A stretch of DNA of 8,783 bases from Candidatus Glassiibacteriota bacterium (GTDB lineage Bacteria; Gemmatimonadota; Glassbacteria; GWA2-58-10). Each line of letters begins with the position of its first letter. The stretch's first letter is position 1. The translations under genes and the position numbers were made by a program. Below the pieces are notes generated by a model, which was not told the origin of the DNA, did no database searches, and saw only the letters and a program-made list of their open reading frames with translations. Positions 1-6,642 of this stretch are shown here, in pieces. The stretch lies in contig JAFGTO010000541.1 of assembly GCA_016934095.1 (NCBI GenBank), forward strand, positions 1 through 8,783, read 5' to 3'.

Positions 1-503
1 ATGAGCAGCTTGGTTTTCGGGGTGATCGCTTTTTTAAGCTGTTCGGGTGTAATTTTCAGGCCGGATTCGGCGGTGGTCTCCAGGATAACCGGTATTCCTC
101 CGGCCGCCTTGACCATTTCCGGGTAGCTCACCCAGTAGGGGGTGGGGATGATCACTTCCTCGCCCGGGTCCACCAGGGCCATCACCGCGATGAATACCGA
201 TTGCTTGGCGCCGCAGCCGACAATGATCTCCTCGGGTTTGTAGGTCAGGCCGTTGTCCACCCGGAATTTTTCGACGATAGCCTTGCGCAGCTCGGGCAGG
301 CCTGCTGCAGGGGTGTACTTGGTTATCCCGTCGTTGATCGCTTTTATCGCCGCCTTTTTTATGTGCTCCGGAGTGTCGAAGTCAGGTTCGCCGGCACTCA
401 GGCCCACCACGTCGATTCCCTGGGCTTTCATGGCCTTGGCTTTGGCGCTGATCGCCAGGGTGATTGAGTCCTCGATACGGCTGACCAGCTTGGAGACAGA
501 CAT
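1..503 (-). CDS. Class I/II PLP-dependent aminotransferase, aspartate aminotransferase type (3' end missing)
   Basis: The first 167 codons of a fold-type I aminotransferase are present; the gene runs off the left edge. The N-terminus contains the family's GLSAGEPDFDTP block (about residues 34-45), the TKYTPAAGLPELR substrate/PLP region and the GCGAKQSVF cofactor-phosphate region, followed by PYWVSYPEM. These match the aspartate aminotransferase Ib group (AspC/AatA-like, PLP-dependent, cytosolic; aspartate + 2-oxoglutarate to oxaloacetate + glutamate). The Schiff-base lysine lies in the missing part. The start is well placed: GGAGGT sits about seven bases upstream. It is the last visible gene of the lysine cluster, 100 bases after dapB, so it could supply aspartate or simply be cotranscribed. 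Substrate specificity (aspartate, prephenate, tyrosine) cannot be decided from the N-terminal half. Confidence 0.9.
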   Translation of the reverse strand, partial: MSVSKLVSRIEDSITLAISAKAKAMKAQGIDVVGLSAGEPDFDTPEHIKKAAIKAINDGITKYTPAAGLPELRKAIVEKFRVDNGLTYKPEEIIVGCGAKQSVFIAVMALVDPGEEVIIPTPYWVSYPEMVKAAGGIPVILETTAESGLKITPEQLKKAITPKTKLL

Positions 504-533
504 TGACCACCTCCTGTTTTGATGCTGCTGAGC

Positions 534-558
534 GGAAAAACCTTATCTTTGGATAGGG
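534..558 (-). terminator. Weak hairpin with U-tract between dapB and the aminotransferase
   Basis: On the minus strand CC-TATC pairs with GATA-A-GG around a CAAA loop (one bulged A), and five T follow immediately (complement of 536-540). The stem is short and AT-rich, so it may be only a partial terminator or an mRNA-processing hairpin that sets the downstream aminotransferase apart from the dap genes. Seen directly; function is inference. Confidence 0.3.
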
Positions 559-603
559 TTGGGTCTGGAAATAATGGAGCTAAAAAAACAGGTAATACAG
601 AAA

Positions 604-1410
604 TCAGTCTTTCAGGCCCAGGACGTCCTGCATATCATACAGGCCAGGCCCGGCGCCGGCGGCAAAGCGGGCGGCGACCAGGGCGCCGCGGGCGAAAGTA
701 TCGCGGCTGTGCGCCTTGTGGGTAACCTCGAAACGCTCGCCCGGTGCGCCGAACACCACCGTGTGCTCGCCCACCACGTCCCCGGCCCTCAGGGCGTGGA
801 TCGCAATCTGGCGGCGGTCGCGCTCTCCGGTGATACCCCGGCGCCCGTAGCAGGCCACCTCGCGCAGGTCTCGGTCCAAGGCCTCGGCAATCACCTCGGC
901 CAGCCGGTTGGCCGTGCCGCTGGGCGCATCTTTCTTGAACCGGTGGTGGGTCTCGACAATCTCGACATCGAAATTATCTCCCAGCACGCGGGCCACCTGA
1001 CCCACCACCTTGAACATCAGGTTGACTCCCACGCTCATGTTGGGGGCGTGAACCAGGGGGATCGCCTCGGCCGCCCGGGCAAGGGCCTCTTTCTGCCCGG
1101 CGGACAGGCCGGTGACCCCGGCGACCAGCGGCATCCCCTGTGCGGCGCAGACCTCCGCCGTTTTTACCGCAGATTCCGGCAGCGAAAAATCGATAGCCAC
1201 TCCGCCTTTCCTGACCGAGTCGCCGAGCTTGTCGCTGATTTCCACTTTCAGCGGGCCGACTCCGGCCACCACTCCGGCATCCTGCCCCAGGCAGCGGTGG
1301 CCGGAGGCTTCCACGGCCGCAGCCAGCCGGGTGTCCCCGCTGTCGAAGATCGCCGAGATTATCCGCTGACCCATGCGGCCGGCGGCGCCGACCAGTGTGA
1401 TCTCGAGCAT
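604..1410 (-). CDS. dapB: 4-hydroxy-tetrahydrodipicolinate reductase
   Basis: This enzyme reduces the DapA product to tetrahydrodipicolinate with NAD(P)H, in the cytosol, as step two of the DAP pathway. The 268-residue protein has the family's usual length. The Rossmann dinucleotide motif GAAGRMG is at residues 8-14, DFSLPE at 74-79, and HAPNMSVGVN at 121-130. The catalytic segment ETHHRFKKDAPSGTA is at 153-167, with the His155/His156 pair and Lys159 matching E. coli His159/His160/Lys163, and DAPSGTA binding the substrate. The start has AAGGAG eight bases upstream, overlapping the dapA stop; the dapA-dapB gap is only 14 bases, so the two are surely cotranscribed and probably translationally coupled. 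All key residues are intact. Confidence 0.97.
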   Translation of the reverse strand: MLEITLVGAAGRMGQRIISAIFDSGDTRLAAAVEASGHRCLGQDAGVVAGVGPLKVEISDKLGDSVRKGGVAIDFSLPESAVKTAEVCAAQGMPLVAGVTGLSAGQKEALARAAEAIPLVHAPNMSVGVNLMFKVVGQVARVLGDNFDVEIVETHHRFKKDAPSGTANRLAEVIAEALDRDLREVACYGRRGITGERDRRQIAIHALRAGDVVGEHTVVFGAPGERFEVTHKAHSRDTFARGALVAARFAAGAGPGLYDMQDVLGLKD

Positions 1411-1424
1411 CGGTAAGGCTCCTT

Positions 1425-2294
1425 TTAACTGGTAAGCTTGTACTTGCGGATTACCGAAAGCAGCTTGCCCCGGTTGGCCTCGCTCATGGGGCAGAGGGGG
1501 AGCCTGAACTCCCCGGCGATCATTCCCATTTCAGCCAGGGTGGTCTTGACCGGGATGGGGTTAGTCTCGATAAACAGGGCCTTGAACAGCCCCAGCAGCT
1601 CGTAATGGATCTTCCTGGCCTGCTCCGGGTCGCCGTCGAGCCAGGCCCGGGTCATGGCGGCCACCCGGTCGGGGACCACGTTGGCGGCCACCGAGACCAC
1701 GCCCCTGGCCCCGACCGACATCAGCGGCAGGGTGAGCGAGTCATCTCCGGAGAGGATGATGATGTCACAGAGCCCGGCAATGGCGCTCGACTGGTCGACA
1801 CTGCCGGAGGCCTCCTTGATAGCCACGATGTTTGCGATCTCGCTCAGCCGGGCCACGGTTTCCGGCTCGATACTCTTGCCGGTGCGCGACGGCACGTTGT
1901 AGAGCACGACAGGGATGTCCACAGCCTCGGCCACCGCCTTGTAATGGAGGTAGATACCCTCCTGGGTCGGCTTGTTGTAGTAAGGGCTGATCAGCAGGGC
2001 GGCGTCCGCCCCCAGCTTCCTGGCTTTCCCGGTCAGGTGGATCGCCTCGCGGGTGCTGTTGCTGCCCGTGCCGGCCAGGACCGGCACCTTGCCGGCCGCG
2101 GCCTCGATCACCACCTGTATCGTCCTGATCTGCTCCTCGTGGTCCAGGGTCGCGGCCTCGCCGGTACAGCCACAGGGCAGCAAGGCATCGGTGCCTTTTG
2201 CCAGATGGAACTCCACCAGGTCGCCCATGGCCTTTTCATCGACTTTCCCGTCGCGGAATGGAGTTACCAGAGCCACGGTAGATCCCTCAAACAT
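1425..2294 (-). CDS. dapA: 4-hydroxy-tetrahydrodipicolinate synthase
   Basis: This enzyme condenses pyruvate with aspartate semialdehyde, the committed step to diaminopimelate and lysine. It is a 289-residue class I aldolase TIM barrel of normal length (E. coli 292). Schiff-base Lys160 lies in AIKEASG, Tyr132 in LYNVPSRTG and Arg137 in the same block; Tyr106 lies in SPYYNKP. The N-terminal MFEGSTVALVTPF and the later NPIPVK are typical. One oddity: the usual GTTGE motif reads GCTGE (residues 42-46), placing Cys43 where E. coli has Thr44, a proton-relay residue. The start has a strong GGAGGGG Shine-Dalgarno. It lies between dapL (74 bases upstream) and dapB (14 bases downstream). Feedback sensitivity to lysine cannot be predicted here. 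Confidence 0.96.
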   Translation of the reverse strand: MFEGSTVALVTPFRDGKVDEKAMGDLVEFHLAKGTDALLPCGCTGEAATLDHEEQIRTIQVVIEAAAGKVPVLAGTGSNSTREAIHLTGKARKLGADAALLISPYYNKPTQEGIYLHYKAVAEAVDIPVVLYNVPSRTGKSIEPETVARLSEIANIVAIKEASGSVDQSSAIAGLCDIIILSGDDSLTLPLMSVGARGVVSVAANVVPDRVAAMTRAWLDGDPEQARKIHYELLGLFKALFIETNPIPVKTTLAEMGMIAGEFRLPLCPMSEANRGKLLSVIRKYKLTS

Positions 2295-2336
2295 TTTCCC
2301 CTCCAGGGCTGGGGTTGAAATTTTTCAAGCCGTCCC

Positions 2337-2361
2337 GGCCGGCGGGTGAGTTTCCCCGGCC
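2337..2361 (-). other. GC-rich hairpin between dapL and dapA
   Basis: GGCCGG (2337-2342) and CCGGCC (2356-2361) form a six-base stem just after the dapL stop. A second small inverted repeat, TTGAAA/TTTCAA (2315-2328), lies nearer the dapA ribosome-binding site. No T-run follows in the transcribed direction, so this is not an intrinsic terminator. It may stabilise or punctuate the operon mRNA (inference). Confidence 0.35.
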
Positions 2362-2368
2362 GATGGGC

Positions 2369-3604
2369 CTAGAATTCGAACTCGATGCCGGCCAGCCTCT
2401 GTCTGATCTCGGAGGCGATCCGCTGCTCCTCGCCCGGCGAGCCGGCGATAAAAGTGGCGCTCAGGCGCAGGAACCTTCCGCAGGAGTCCTCCGGGACAGT
2501 AGAGATCAGGTGCCTGCGGATCAGGTACTGGGAGCAGGCCTCGGCGGTCTCGAACCGCTCCCCGCCGGCAATGGACCTGGGAGCCGGCAGGTAGAGGTAG
2601 AAAGTCCCCTCAGGCATCCGGGCCGAGAACCCCAGCTCGTTGAAAACCTCGATCAGCAGCCCGAGCTTGCGGGCGTACTTGTCGCGGATGGCCCCGGTCA
2701 GCCCGGGGCTGGCCAGGCCGGCGGCGGCGGCTTTCTGGATGGCGGCGAACTGGCCGCTGTCCGAGTGGTCTTTGACCTCGGCGAAAGCCTTGACCAGCAG
2801 CTCGTTGCCGGCGACAAACCCGATCCGCCAGCCGGTCATGTTGAATGACTTGGACAGCGAGTGCAGCTCTACCCCGACCTCGAGCGCCCCATCCACCGAG
2901 AGGAAAGAAAGCGGCTCTCTGCCGTAGACCAGGGCGCCGTAAGCCGCGTCCTGGATCACCGCCACGCGGTTGCGCAGGGCAAACTCGACCACGCGACTGA
3001 AAAAGTCCCTGTCTGCCGCCTTGCCCGTGGGGTTGTTCGGGTAGTTGATAACCAGCACCTTGGCCCGCTCCGCGGTGGCCCTGTCGATTGAATCGAGGTC
3101 CGGGAAAAAACCGTTCTCCGGCCTCAGGGGCAGGCTCACCACCTCGGCGCCGTACCATGCGCTGTGGGTGCCGAACACCGGGTATCCGGGCACGGTCATC
3201 AGCACCACGTCGCCGGGGTCCACCAGAGCGCTCGGCAGCAGGGCCAGGGCGCTCTTGCTGCCGATCGAGTGGTTGACCTGGGTGTCCGGGTCCAGGCCCC
3301 GGACACCGAAAACCTCTTCCAGATAGCGGGCCGCGGCCAGGCGGAACTCTCCGATCCCGTTGTCCGTGTAACCGCGGTTCTCGGGTTTGCGCGCCTCCTC
3401 GACCAGGGTTTTTACCACTGGCTCCGGGGCCATTTCATCCGGCTCTCCGACACCCAGGTCGATCAGCTCCACCCCGGGGTGTTCGAGGACGGCGGCCCGC
3501 TTGGCCCGCTTGATTTTTTCGAACTTGTAGGGCGTGGTGTCCTTACCGAAGTTCCTGCCGCCGAGGCGCCCGGCGAAAAGCTGCTGCATGAAAGGCTCTG
3601 GCAT
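2369..3604 (-). CDS. dapL: LL-diaminopimelate aminotransferase
   Basis: This enzyme converts tetrahydrodipicolinate directly to LL-diaminopimelate using glutamate, bypassing the DapD/DapC/DapE acylation steps. The 411-residue fold-type I PLP protein has LIDLGVGEPDEMA at about 47-59, GYTDNGIGEFR at 78-88, NYPNNPTG at 187-194, QDAAYGALVYG at 218-228, and the PLP lysine Lys252 in HSLSKSFNMTGWRIGF. The YKFEKIKRAK N-terminus and the FETAEACSQYLIRR C-terminal block are features I recall from DapL proteins of PVC/FCB-type bacteria. Its place between dapF and dapA, with no dapC/D/E nearby, supports the assignment over another class I aminotransferase. The start is the first ATG; its Shine-Dalgarno (AAAGAG) is weak, and Met6 is an alternative. 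Confidence 0.9.
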   Translation of the reverse strand: MPEPFMQQLFAGRLGGRNFGKDTTPYKFEKIKRAKRAAVLEHPGVELIDLGVGEPDEMAPEPVVKTLVEEARKPENRGYTDNGIGEFRLAAARYLEEVFGVRGLDPDTQVNHSIGSKSALALLPSALVDPGDVVLMTVPGYPVFGTHSAWYGAEVVSLPLRPENGFFPDLDSIDRATAERAKVLVINYPNNPTGKAADRDFFSRVVEFALRNRVAVIQDAAYGALVYGREPLSFLSVDGALEVGVELHSLSKSFNMTGWRIGFVAGNELLVKAFAEVKDHSDSGQFAAIQKAAAAGLASPGLTGAIRDKYARKLGLLIEVFNELGFSARMPEGTFYLYLPAPRSIAGGERFETAEACSQYLIRRHLISTVPEDSCGRFLRLSATFIAGSPGEEQRIASEIRQRLAGIEFEF

Positions 3605-3659
3605 GGTGTGATACTCTTTCTTTTATGTTGAGACCGCTATAGTGTTTAAAGCAAATCGT

Positions 3660-3700
3660 CAGGCAGAGCAGGCATAAAGGGCCGCACCAGAGACTGCCTG
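3660..3700 (-). other. Hairpin immediately after the dapF stop codon
   Basis: CAGGCAG (3660-3666) and CTGCCTG (3694-3700) are perfect seven-base complements whose outer base touches the dapF TGA. On the minus strand the sequence that follows has no run of T, so it does not look like an ordinary intrinsic terminator. It lies in the 96-base gap before dapL, whose own ribosome-binding site is weak. A role in mRNA stability or in setting dapL expression is possible but unproven. Confidence 0.4.
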
Positions 3701-4552
3701 TCAGTCATGCGGCCAGCAGCCGGTGTAGACTTCCTCGGCCGGGCCGGTCATCATCACGTTTTCGCCCTGACTCCACTCGATAGCCAGCCGCCCGCCGTTG
3801 AGGTCGATATCGACCTTGCCGGGCCGGCACCTGCCGGTAAGGATGGCTGCCGCGGCCGCTGCGGATGCCCCGGTGCCGCAGGCCAGGGTCTCGCCCGAGC
3901 CCCGCTCCCAGGTGCGCTGGCGCAGCAGGTTCGGACCCCGCACGTTGATAAACTCCACGTTCGTCCGCTCCGGGAACAGGGGGTGGTTCTCGATCAGCGG
4001 GCCGAAATCGCGTACCGCGAACCGCTCTACCTCCTCTTCGAGAAAGATCACCGAGTGCGGGTTGCCCATCGAGACGCAGGTTATTTTGAATTCCCGCCCG
4101 CCTGCCTCCAGGGGGTACTCGACCACCTGCTCGAGGTCCAGCCGGGCCGGGATCTCGCGGGCGGCAAAGCGCGGCGCTCCCATGTCGGCACGCACCGTAC
4201 GGACCTTGCCCTCCCGGAGGAACAGCTCCAGGCCGATCAGGCCGGCCAGGGTCTCGACAGCCATTCGCTCCCGTACGATCCAGCCTCTTTCGTAGACCAG
4301 CTTGGCCAGGCAGCGGACAGCATTGCCGCACATCTGGGCCTCGCTGCCATCCGCGTTGAACATCCGCATCCGCACCTGGGCCGCCGTATTATCGGCAGGC
4401 AGGACCAGCACCAGGCCGTCGGCGCCCGCACCGAAGTGGCGGTCGCTCATCCTGCGGGAGAGGGCCTGCGGGTCGCCGGGGGCTTTGACGTGCAGGCAGT
4501 CGACAAACAGGTAGTCGTTCCCGCAGCCGTGCATTTTGACAAACTCGATCAT
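3701..4552 (-). CDS. dapF: Diaminopimelate epimerase
   Basis: This cofactor-independent cytosolic epimerase interconverts LL- and meso-diaminopimelate, feeding both peptidoglycan and lysine. From the ATG at 4552 the protein has 283 residues, close to the usual 270-280. It starts with FVKMHGCGNDY. The two catalytic cysteines are present: Cys75 in MCGNAVRC and Cys225 in ACGTGAS. SMGNPHSVIF (161-170), ERTNVEFI (195-202) and ERGSGET (216-222) are the substrate-binding blocks. The open frame extends further upstream, but that part overlaps lysA and has no family similarity. The chosen ATG is five bases after the lysA stop, with GAGG inside the lysA 3' end, suggesting translational coupling. Confidence 0.96.
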   Translation of the reverse strand: MIEFVKMHGCGNDYLFVDCLHVKAPGDPQALSRRMSDRHFGAGADGLVLVLPADNTAAQVRMRMFNADGSEAQMCGNAVRCLAKLVYERGWIVRERMAVETLAGLIGLELFLREGKVRTVRADMGAPRFAAREIPARLDLEQVVEYPLEAGGREFKITCVSMGNPHSVIFLEEEVERFAVRDFGPLIENHPLFPERTNVEFINVRGPNLLRQRTWERGSGETLACGTGASAAAAAAILTGRCRPGKVDIDLNGGRLAIEWSQGENVMMTGPAEEVYTGCWPHD

Positions 4553-4557
4553 GGCTT

Positions 4558-5817
4558 TCAGAGTTCCTCGCCGCGGACCAGGTCTTCCAGGGTCTCCGCC
4601 CGGCGGATCACCCTGTAGCCGGTACCGTCCACCAGCACCTCTGCGCCGCGCGGGCGGCTGTTGTAATTGGAGCTCATGGTGAAACCGTAGGCGCCCGCGC
4701 TCAGCACCGCCATCAGGTCGCCCGGTTCGGGCGGGGGTAGCAGTCGGTCTTTGGCCAGCCAGTCGCCGCTCTCGCATATCGGCCCAACTACGTCCATACT
4801 GACCGCGCGCCCCTTGTTGTCCTCCGACACCGGCAGCACCCTGTGGTACGAGTTATATAGGCTGGGCCGGATGAGGTCGTTCATGCCGGCATCCACCACT
4901 GCGAAGTTCTTGACCCCGGTTTCCTTGAAATAGATGACCCTGGTCAGCAGGGCCCCGGCCTGGCCGCTGATATAACGGCCTGGCTCGATAATTAACCGGC
5001 AGCCCAGCGGCTTGAGCACAGGCACCAGCGCCTTTGCATATTCGGCAGGCGACGGCGGGGTCTCATCGTGGTAACGGATTCCCAGGCCGCCGCCGATATC
5101 GACAGCCTCGAGCCGGATGCCCTCTTCGCTCAGGCGGAGGAACAGCTCCGCCAGGCGCTCTGTCGCCAGGACGATCGGCTCCAGCTCGGTGATCTGCGAG
5201 CCGATATGCATGTCGATCCCGAAGACTCTGAGGTTCCTGTAGCTGCGTATTTCCCGGTAACAGTCCAGGGCCGCAGTAAAAGGGATACCGAACTTGGTCT
5301 CTTTCCGGCCGGTGGAGGTATATTCGTGGGTATTACTTGCCACGTCCGGGTTGATCCGCAGGCTGACCGGGGCGACTTTGCCCAGGCTGCCGGCCACCCG
5401 GTCGAGAGCTTCCAGCTCGGGCAGGCTCTCGGCATTGAAGCACAGTATCCCGCTCTCCAGGGCATAGCGGATGTCGCTGTCGGTTTTCCCCACGCCGCTG
5501 TATACTATGCTCCCGGCCGGGACCCCGGCCCTCAGCGACCGGTAGAGCTCGCCCGAGCTGACAATATCCATGCCCGCCCCGCGCTCGCCCAGCAGCTTGA
5601 GCAGCGCCAGGGAGGAGTTGCTTTTCACCGAAAAACAGATCATGTGGTCCAGCCCGGCAAAGGCGCTGTCCAGCTCGTTATAGGAGCCGAGCAGCCCGCC
5701 TTTACTGTAGACATAACAGGGGGTGCCCACGCTGTCTGCGAGCTTGTCTAGCGGTAATTCCTCGCAGCAGAGCTTTCCCTGCCTGTAGTAAAAACTGTCC
5801 ATGGAAGTAACTCGCAT
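4558..5817 (-). CDS. lysA: Diaminopimelate decarboxylase
   Basis: This PLP enzyme (fold type III, alanine-racemase-like barrel) decarboxylates meso-DAP to L-lysine, the last step. The protein has 419 residues, a typical length. PLP Lys65 lies in FSVKSNSSL. HIGSQ is at 204-208, the phosphate-binding GGGLGI at 242-247, and EPGRYISGQAG at 278-288. Cys348 of the partner subunit's active site is in VGPICESGD, and Tyr377 is in GAYGFTMSSNYNSRPR. It is the first gene of the cluster, with dapF five bases downstream. The start is uncertain: neither Met1 nor Met6 (5802) has a strong Shine-Dalgarno; the longer form is given. Upstream lies a long region with a terminator-like hairpin that may control the operon. 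Confidence 0.96.
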   Translation of the reverse strand: MRVTSMDSFYYRQGKLCCEELPLDKLADSVGTPCYVYSKGGLLGSYNELDSAFAGLDHMICFSVKSNSSLALLKLLGERGAGMDIVSSGELYRSLRAGVPAGSIVYSGVGKTDSDIRYALESGILCFNAESLPELEALDRVAGSLGKVAPVSLRINPDVASNTHEYTSTGRKETKFGIPFTAALDCYREIRSYRNLRVFGIDMHIGSQITELEPIVLATERLAELFLRLSEEGIRLEAVDIGGGLGIRYHDETPPSPAEYAKALVPVLKPLGCRLIIEPGRYISGQAGALLTRVIYFKETGVKNFAVVDAGMNDLIRPSLYNSYHRVLPVSEDNKGRAVSMDVVGPICESGDWLAKDRLLPPPEPGDLMAVLSAGAYGFTMSSNYNSRPRGAEVLVDGTGYRVIRRAETLEDLVRGEEL

Positions 5818-5862
5818 TCTTGCTAAGCCGGGTAATTCACCAATTTCCCCGAACCTTGTAGA

Positions 5863-5882
5863 GGCAGACCGATGTGTCTGCC
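5863..5882 (-). repeat. Perfect 7-bp hairpin GGCAGAC...GTCTGCC with adjoining palindrome
   Basis: GGCAGAC (5863-5869) and GTCTGCC (5876-5882) flank a six-base loop, preceded by GTAGA. The palindrome CCTTCCGGAAGG (5882-5893) abuts it. The unit sits 46 bases upstream of lysA and would fold in its 5' leader. From memory, short GTAG-GGGCAGAC-type inverted repeats are dispersed between genes in several uncultivated bacterial lineages. That it is a dispersed repeat here is inference, since only one copy is in the window. Confidence 0.45.
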
Positions 5883-5951
5883 CTTCCGGAAGGAAAATTT
5901 TTCTTCGTTCGGGCGCAAGCGTTGGTGTGTCCCTGCATATAAACAGATAGT

Positions 5952-5976
5952 GCCGGATTTCATGAACAATCCCGGC
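5952..5976 (-). other. Strong hairpin between terminator and lysA
   Basis: GCCGGATT (5952-5959) pairs with AATCCCGGC (5968-5976) apart from one bulged C, giving an eight-pair stem around the loop TCATGAAC. It lies directly downstream of the intrinsic terminator in the lysA-ward direction. It could be part of a switchable leader structure or protect an mRNA end. The structure is visible by eye; its role is unknown. Confidence 0.4.
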
Positions 5977-5984
5977 CGGGCGGC

Positions 5985-6022
5985 AAAAAAAAACCGCTGT
6001 CCGGAAAAATCAGGGCCAGCGG
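5985..6022 (-). terminator. Intrinsic terminator upstream of lysA
   Basis: Reading the minus strand, CCGCTG (6022-6017) pairs with CAGCGG (5999-5994), with two further C-G pairs after a mismatch and an apical loop of about eleven bases. Nine consecutive T follow (complement of 5985-5993). It lies 36 bases after the stop of a small ORF and about 170 bases before lysA. It either ends a separate short transcript or acts as an attenuator for the lysine cluster. Confidence 0.7.
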
Positions 6023-6057
6023 ATCCGCCTCATGGCTTTGAGCCTCTTAAAGCATAG

Positions 6058-6162
6058 TTAAGGTGATTTCCGCGGCCACAGCAGCAGTTTGAGCAGGCGG
6101 TCCTGAGAGTGATTCGCTGGTTCGGTCCGCCGGAAGCTATGGCTGTCACGGTTTTTACGCAT
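6058..6162 (-). CDS. Possible 34-residue basic small protein or leader peptide
   Basis: An ATG at 6162 is preceded by GGAG at five bases' spacing and opens a 34-codon frame ending in TAA. The peptide is basic and begins MRKNRDSHSFRR, with a short hydrophobic LLKLLLW segment near the C-terminus. I recognise no family. It lies between a likely promoter (6357-6385) and an intrinsic terminator (5985-6022), which fits either a short gene or a leader peptide. It has no run of lysine codons, so classic lysine attenuation by ribosome stalling is not supported. The frame stays open upstream to a TTG at 6306 without a good ribosome-binding site. It may equally be chance in a non-coding RNA. Confidence 0.28.
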   Translation of the reverse strand: MRKNRDSHSFRRTEPANHSQDRLLKLLLWPRKSP

Positions 6163-6349
6163 GGTAACTCCGCTTGATTCCGGAAACCGGCTCCGCAAAA
6201 CACAGACCATAACCCTTTGAAACTGCTGTTGAGGAGTCTCAGAATTCAGGCTTAAAAGGTCTGAGTTTGTCGGTTCGGAACATGACTGCCTCGAGGTCGA
6301 TACCAAGGCAACGGATAAATTAGTGATTTACGGAATTATTGTTCCCGCA

Positions 6350-6385
6350 AGTATTAAAAGTATCTTTAAGCCGGGCAACTGTCAA
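6350..6385 (-). promoter_or_regulatory. Likely sigma70 promoter upstream of the lysA leader
   Basis: On the minus strand a perfect TTGACA (6385-6380) is followed after 17 bases by TACTTT (6362-6357), a poor -10; GATACT at 15-base spacing is an alternative. Predicted start is near 6350. The transcript would run about 365 bases to the terminator at 5985, or about 530 bases of leader to lysA. Confidence 0.45.
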
Positions 6386-6642
6386 GGAAAAAGCCAGGGA
6401 CAACTCCCCCGGCGTTTTACAGAAATGATTGAAGACTCCCCTTGAGCCAATCCTCGGGGAATGCGCTCGGGCGTTCAATTCACACCCCGGACAAACAAGG
6501 CGCTGCTGACCGCAGGCGGTTTGTTGCTTTTCGAAGACGCCGCCGGTTCCTCTTTCACCGGAAGAAAGTGCACGCCGACAGGCAGCCGGTAATCCGGCCG
6601 GCGGCTATACTGGAACCGGGCACTTACCGATTGAAGAAACGC
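6386..6642. other. Intergenic stretch without a recognised gene
   Basis: This stretch separates the acidic-protein stop from the lysA-leader promoter. I see no credible coding frame. It holds several short GC-rich inverted repeats: CCCC(TT)GAG/CTCGGGG near 6438-6460, ACAAAC/GTTTGT at 6491-6524, CCGGT/ACCGG at 6543-6561 and GCCGG/CCGGC at 6585-6598. None has a T-run in the minus direction, so the 3' end of the acidic-protein mRNA is not obvious. Confidence 0.5.

Noticed and set aside
559..4618. Long plus-strand open frames opposite dapB, dapA and dapF (237-303 codons)
   Set aside because: They are antisense shadows of clearly recognisable enzymes in GC-rich DNA, where stop codons are rare; their translations are low-complexity Gly/Arg/Pro/His-rich and resemble no family.
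5818..6350. Lysine riboswitch (L box) or T-box in the lysA leader
   Set aside because: I looked for the AGAGGNGC/AGTA core of the L box and for the T-box GGTGG-type antiterminator on the minus strand and did not find them convincingly. A covariance search is needed to exclude a divergent copy.
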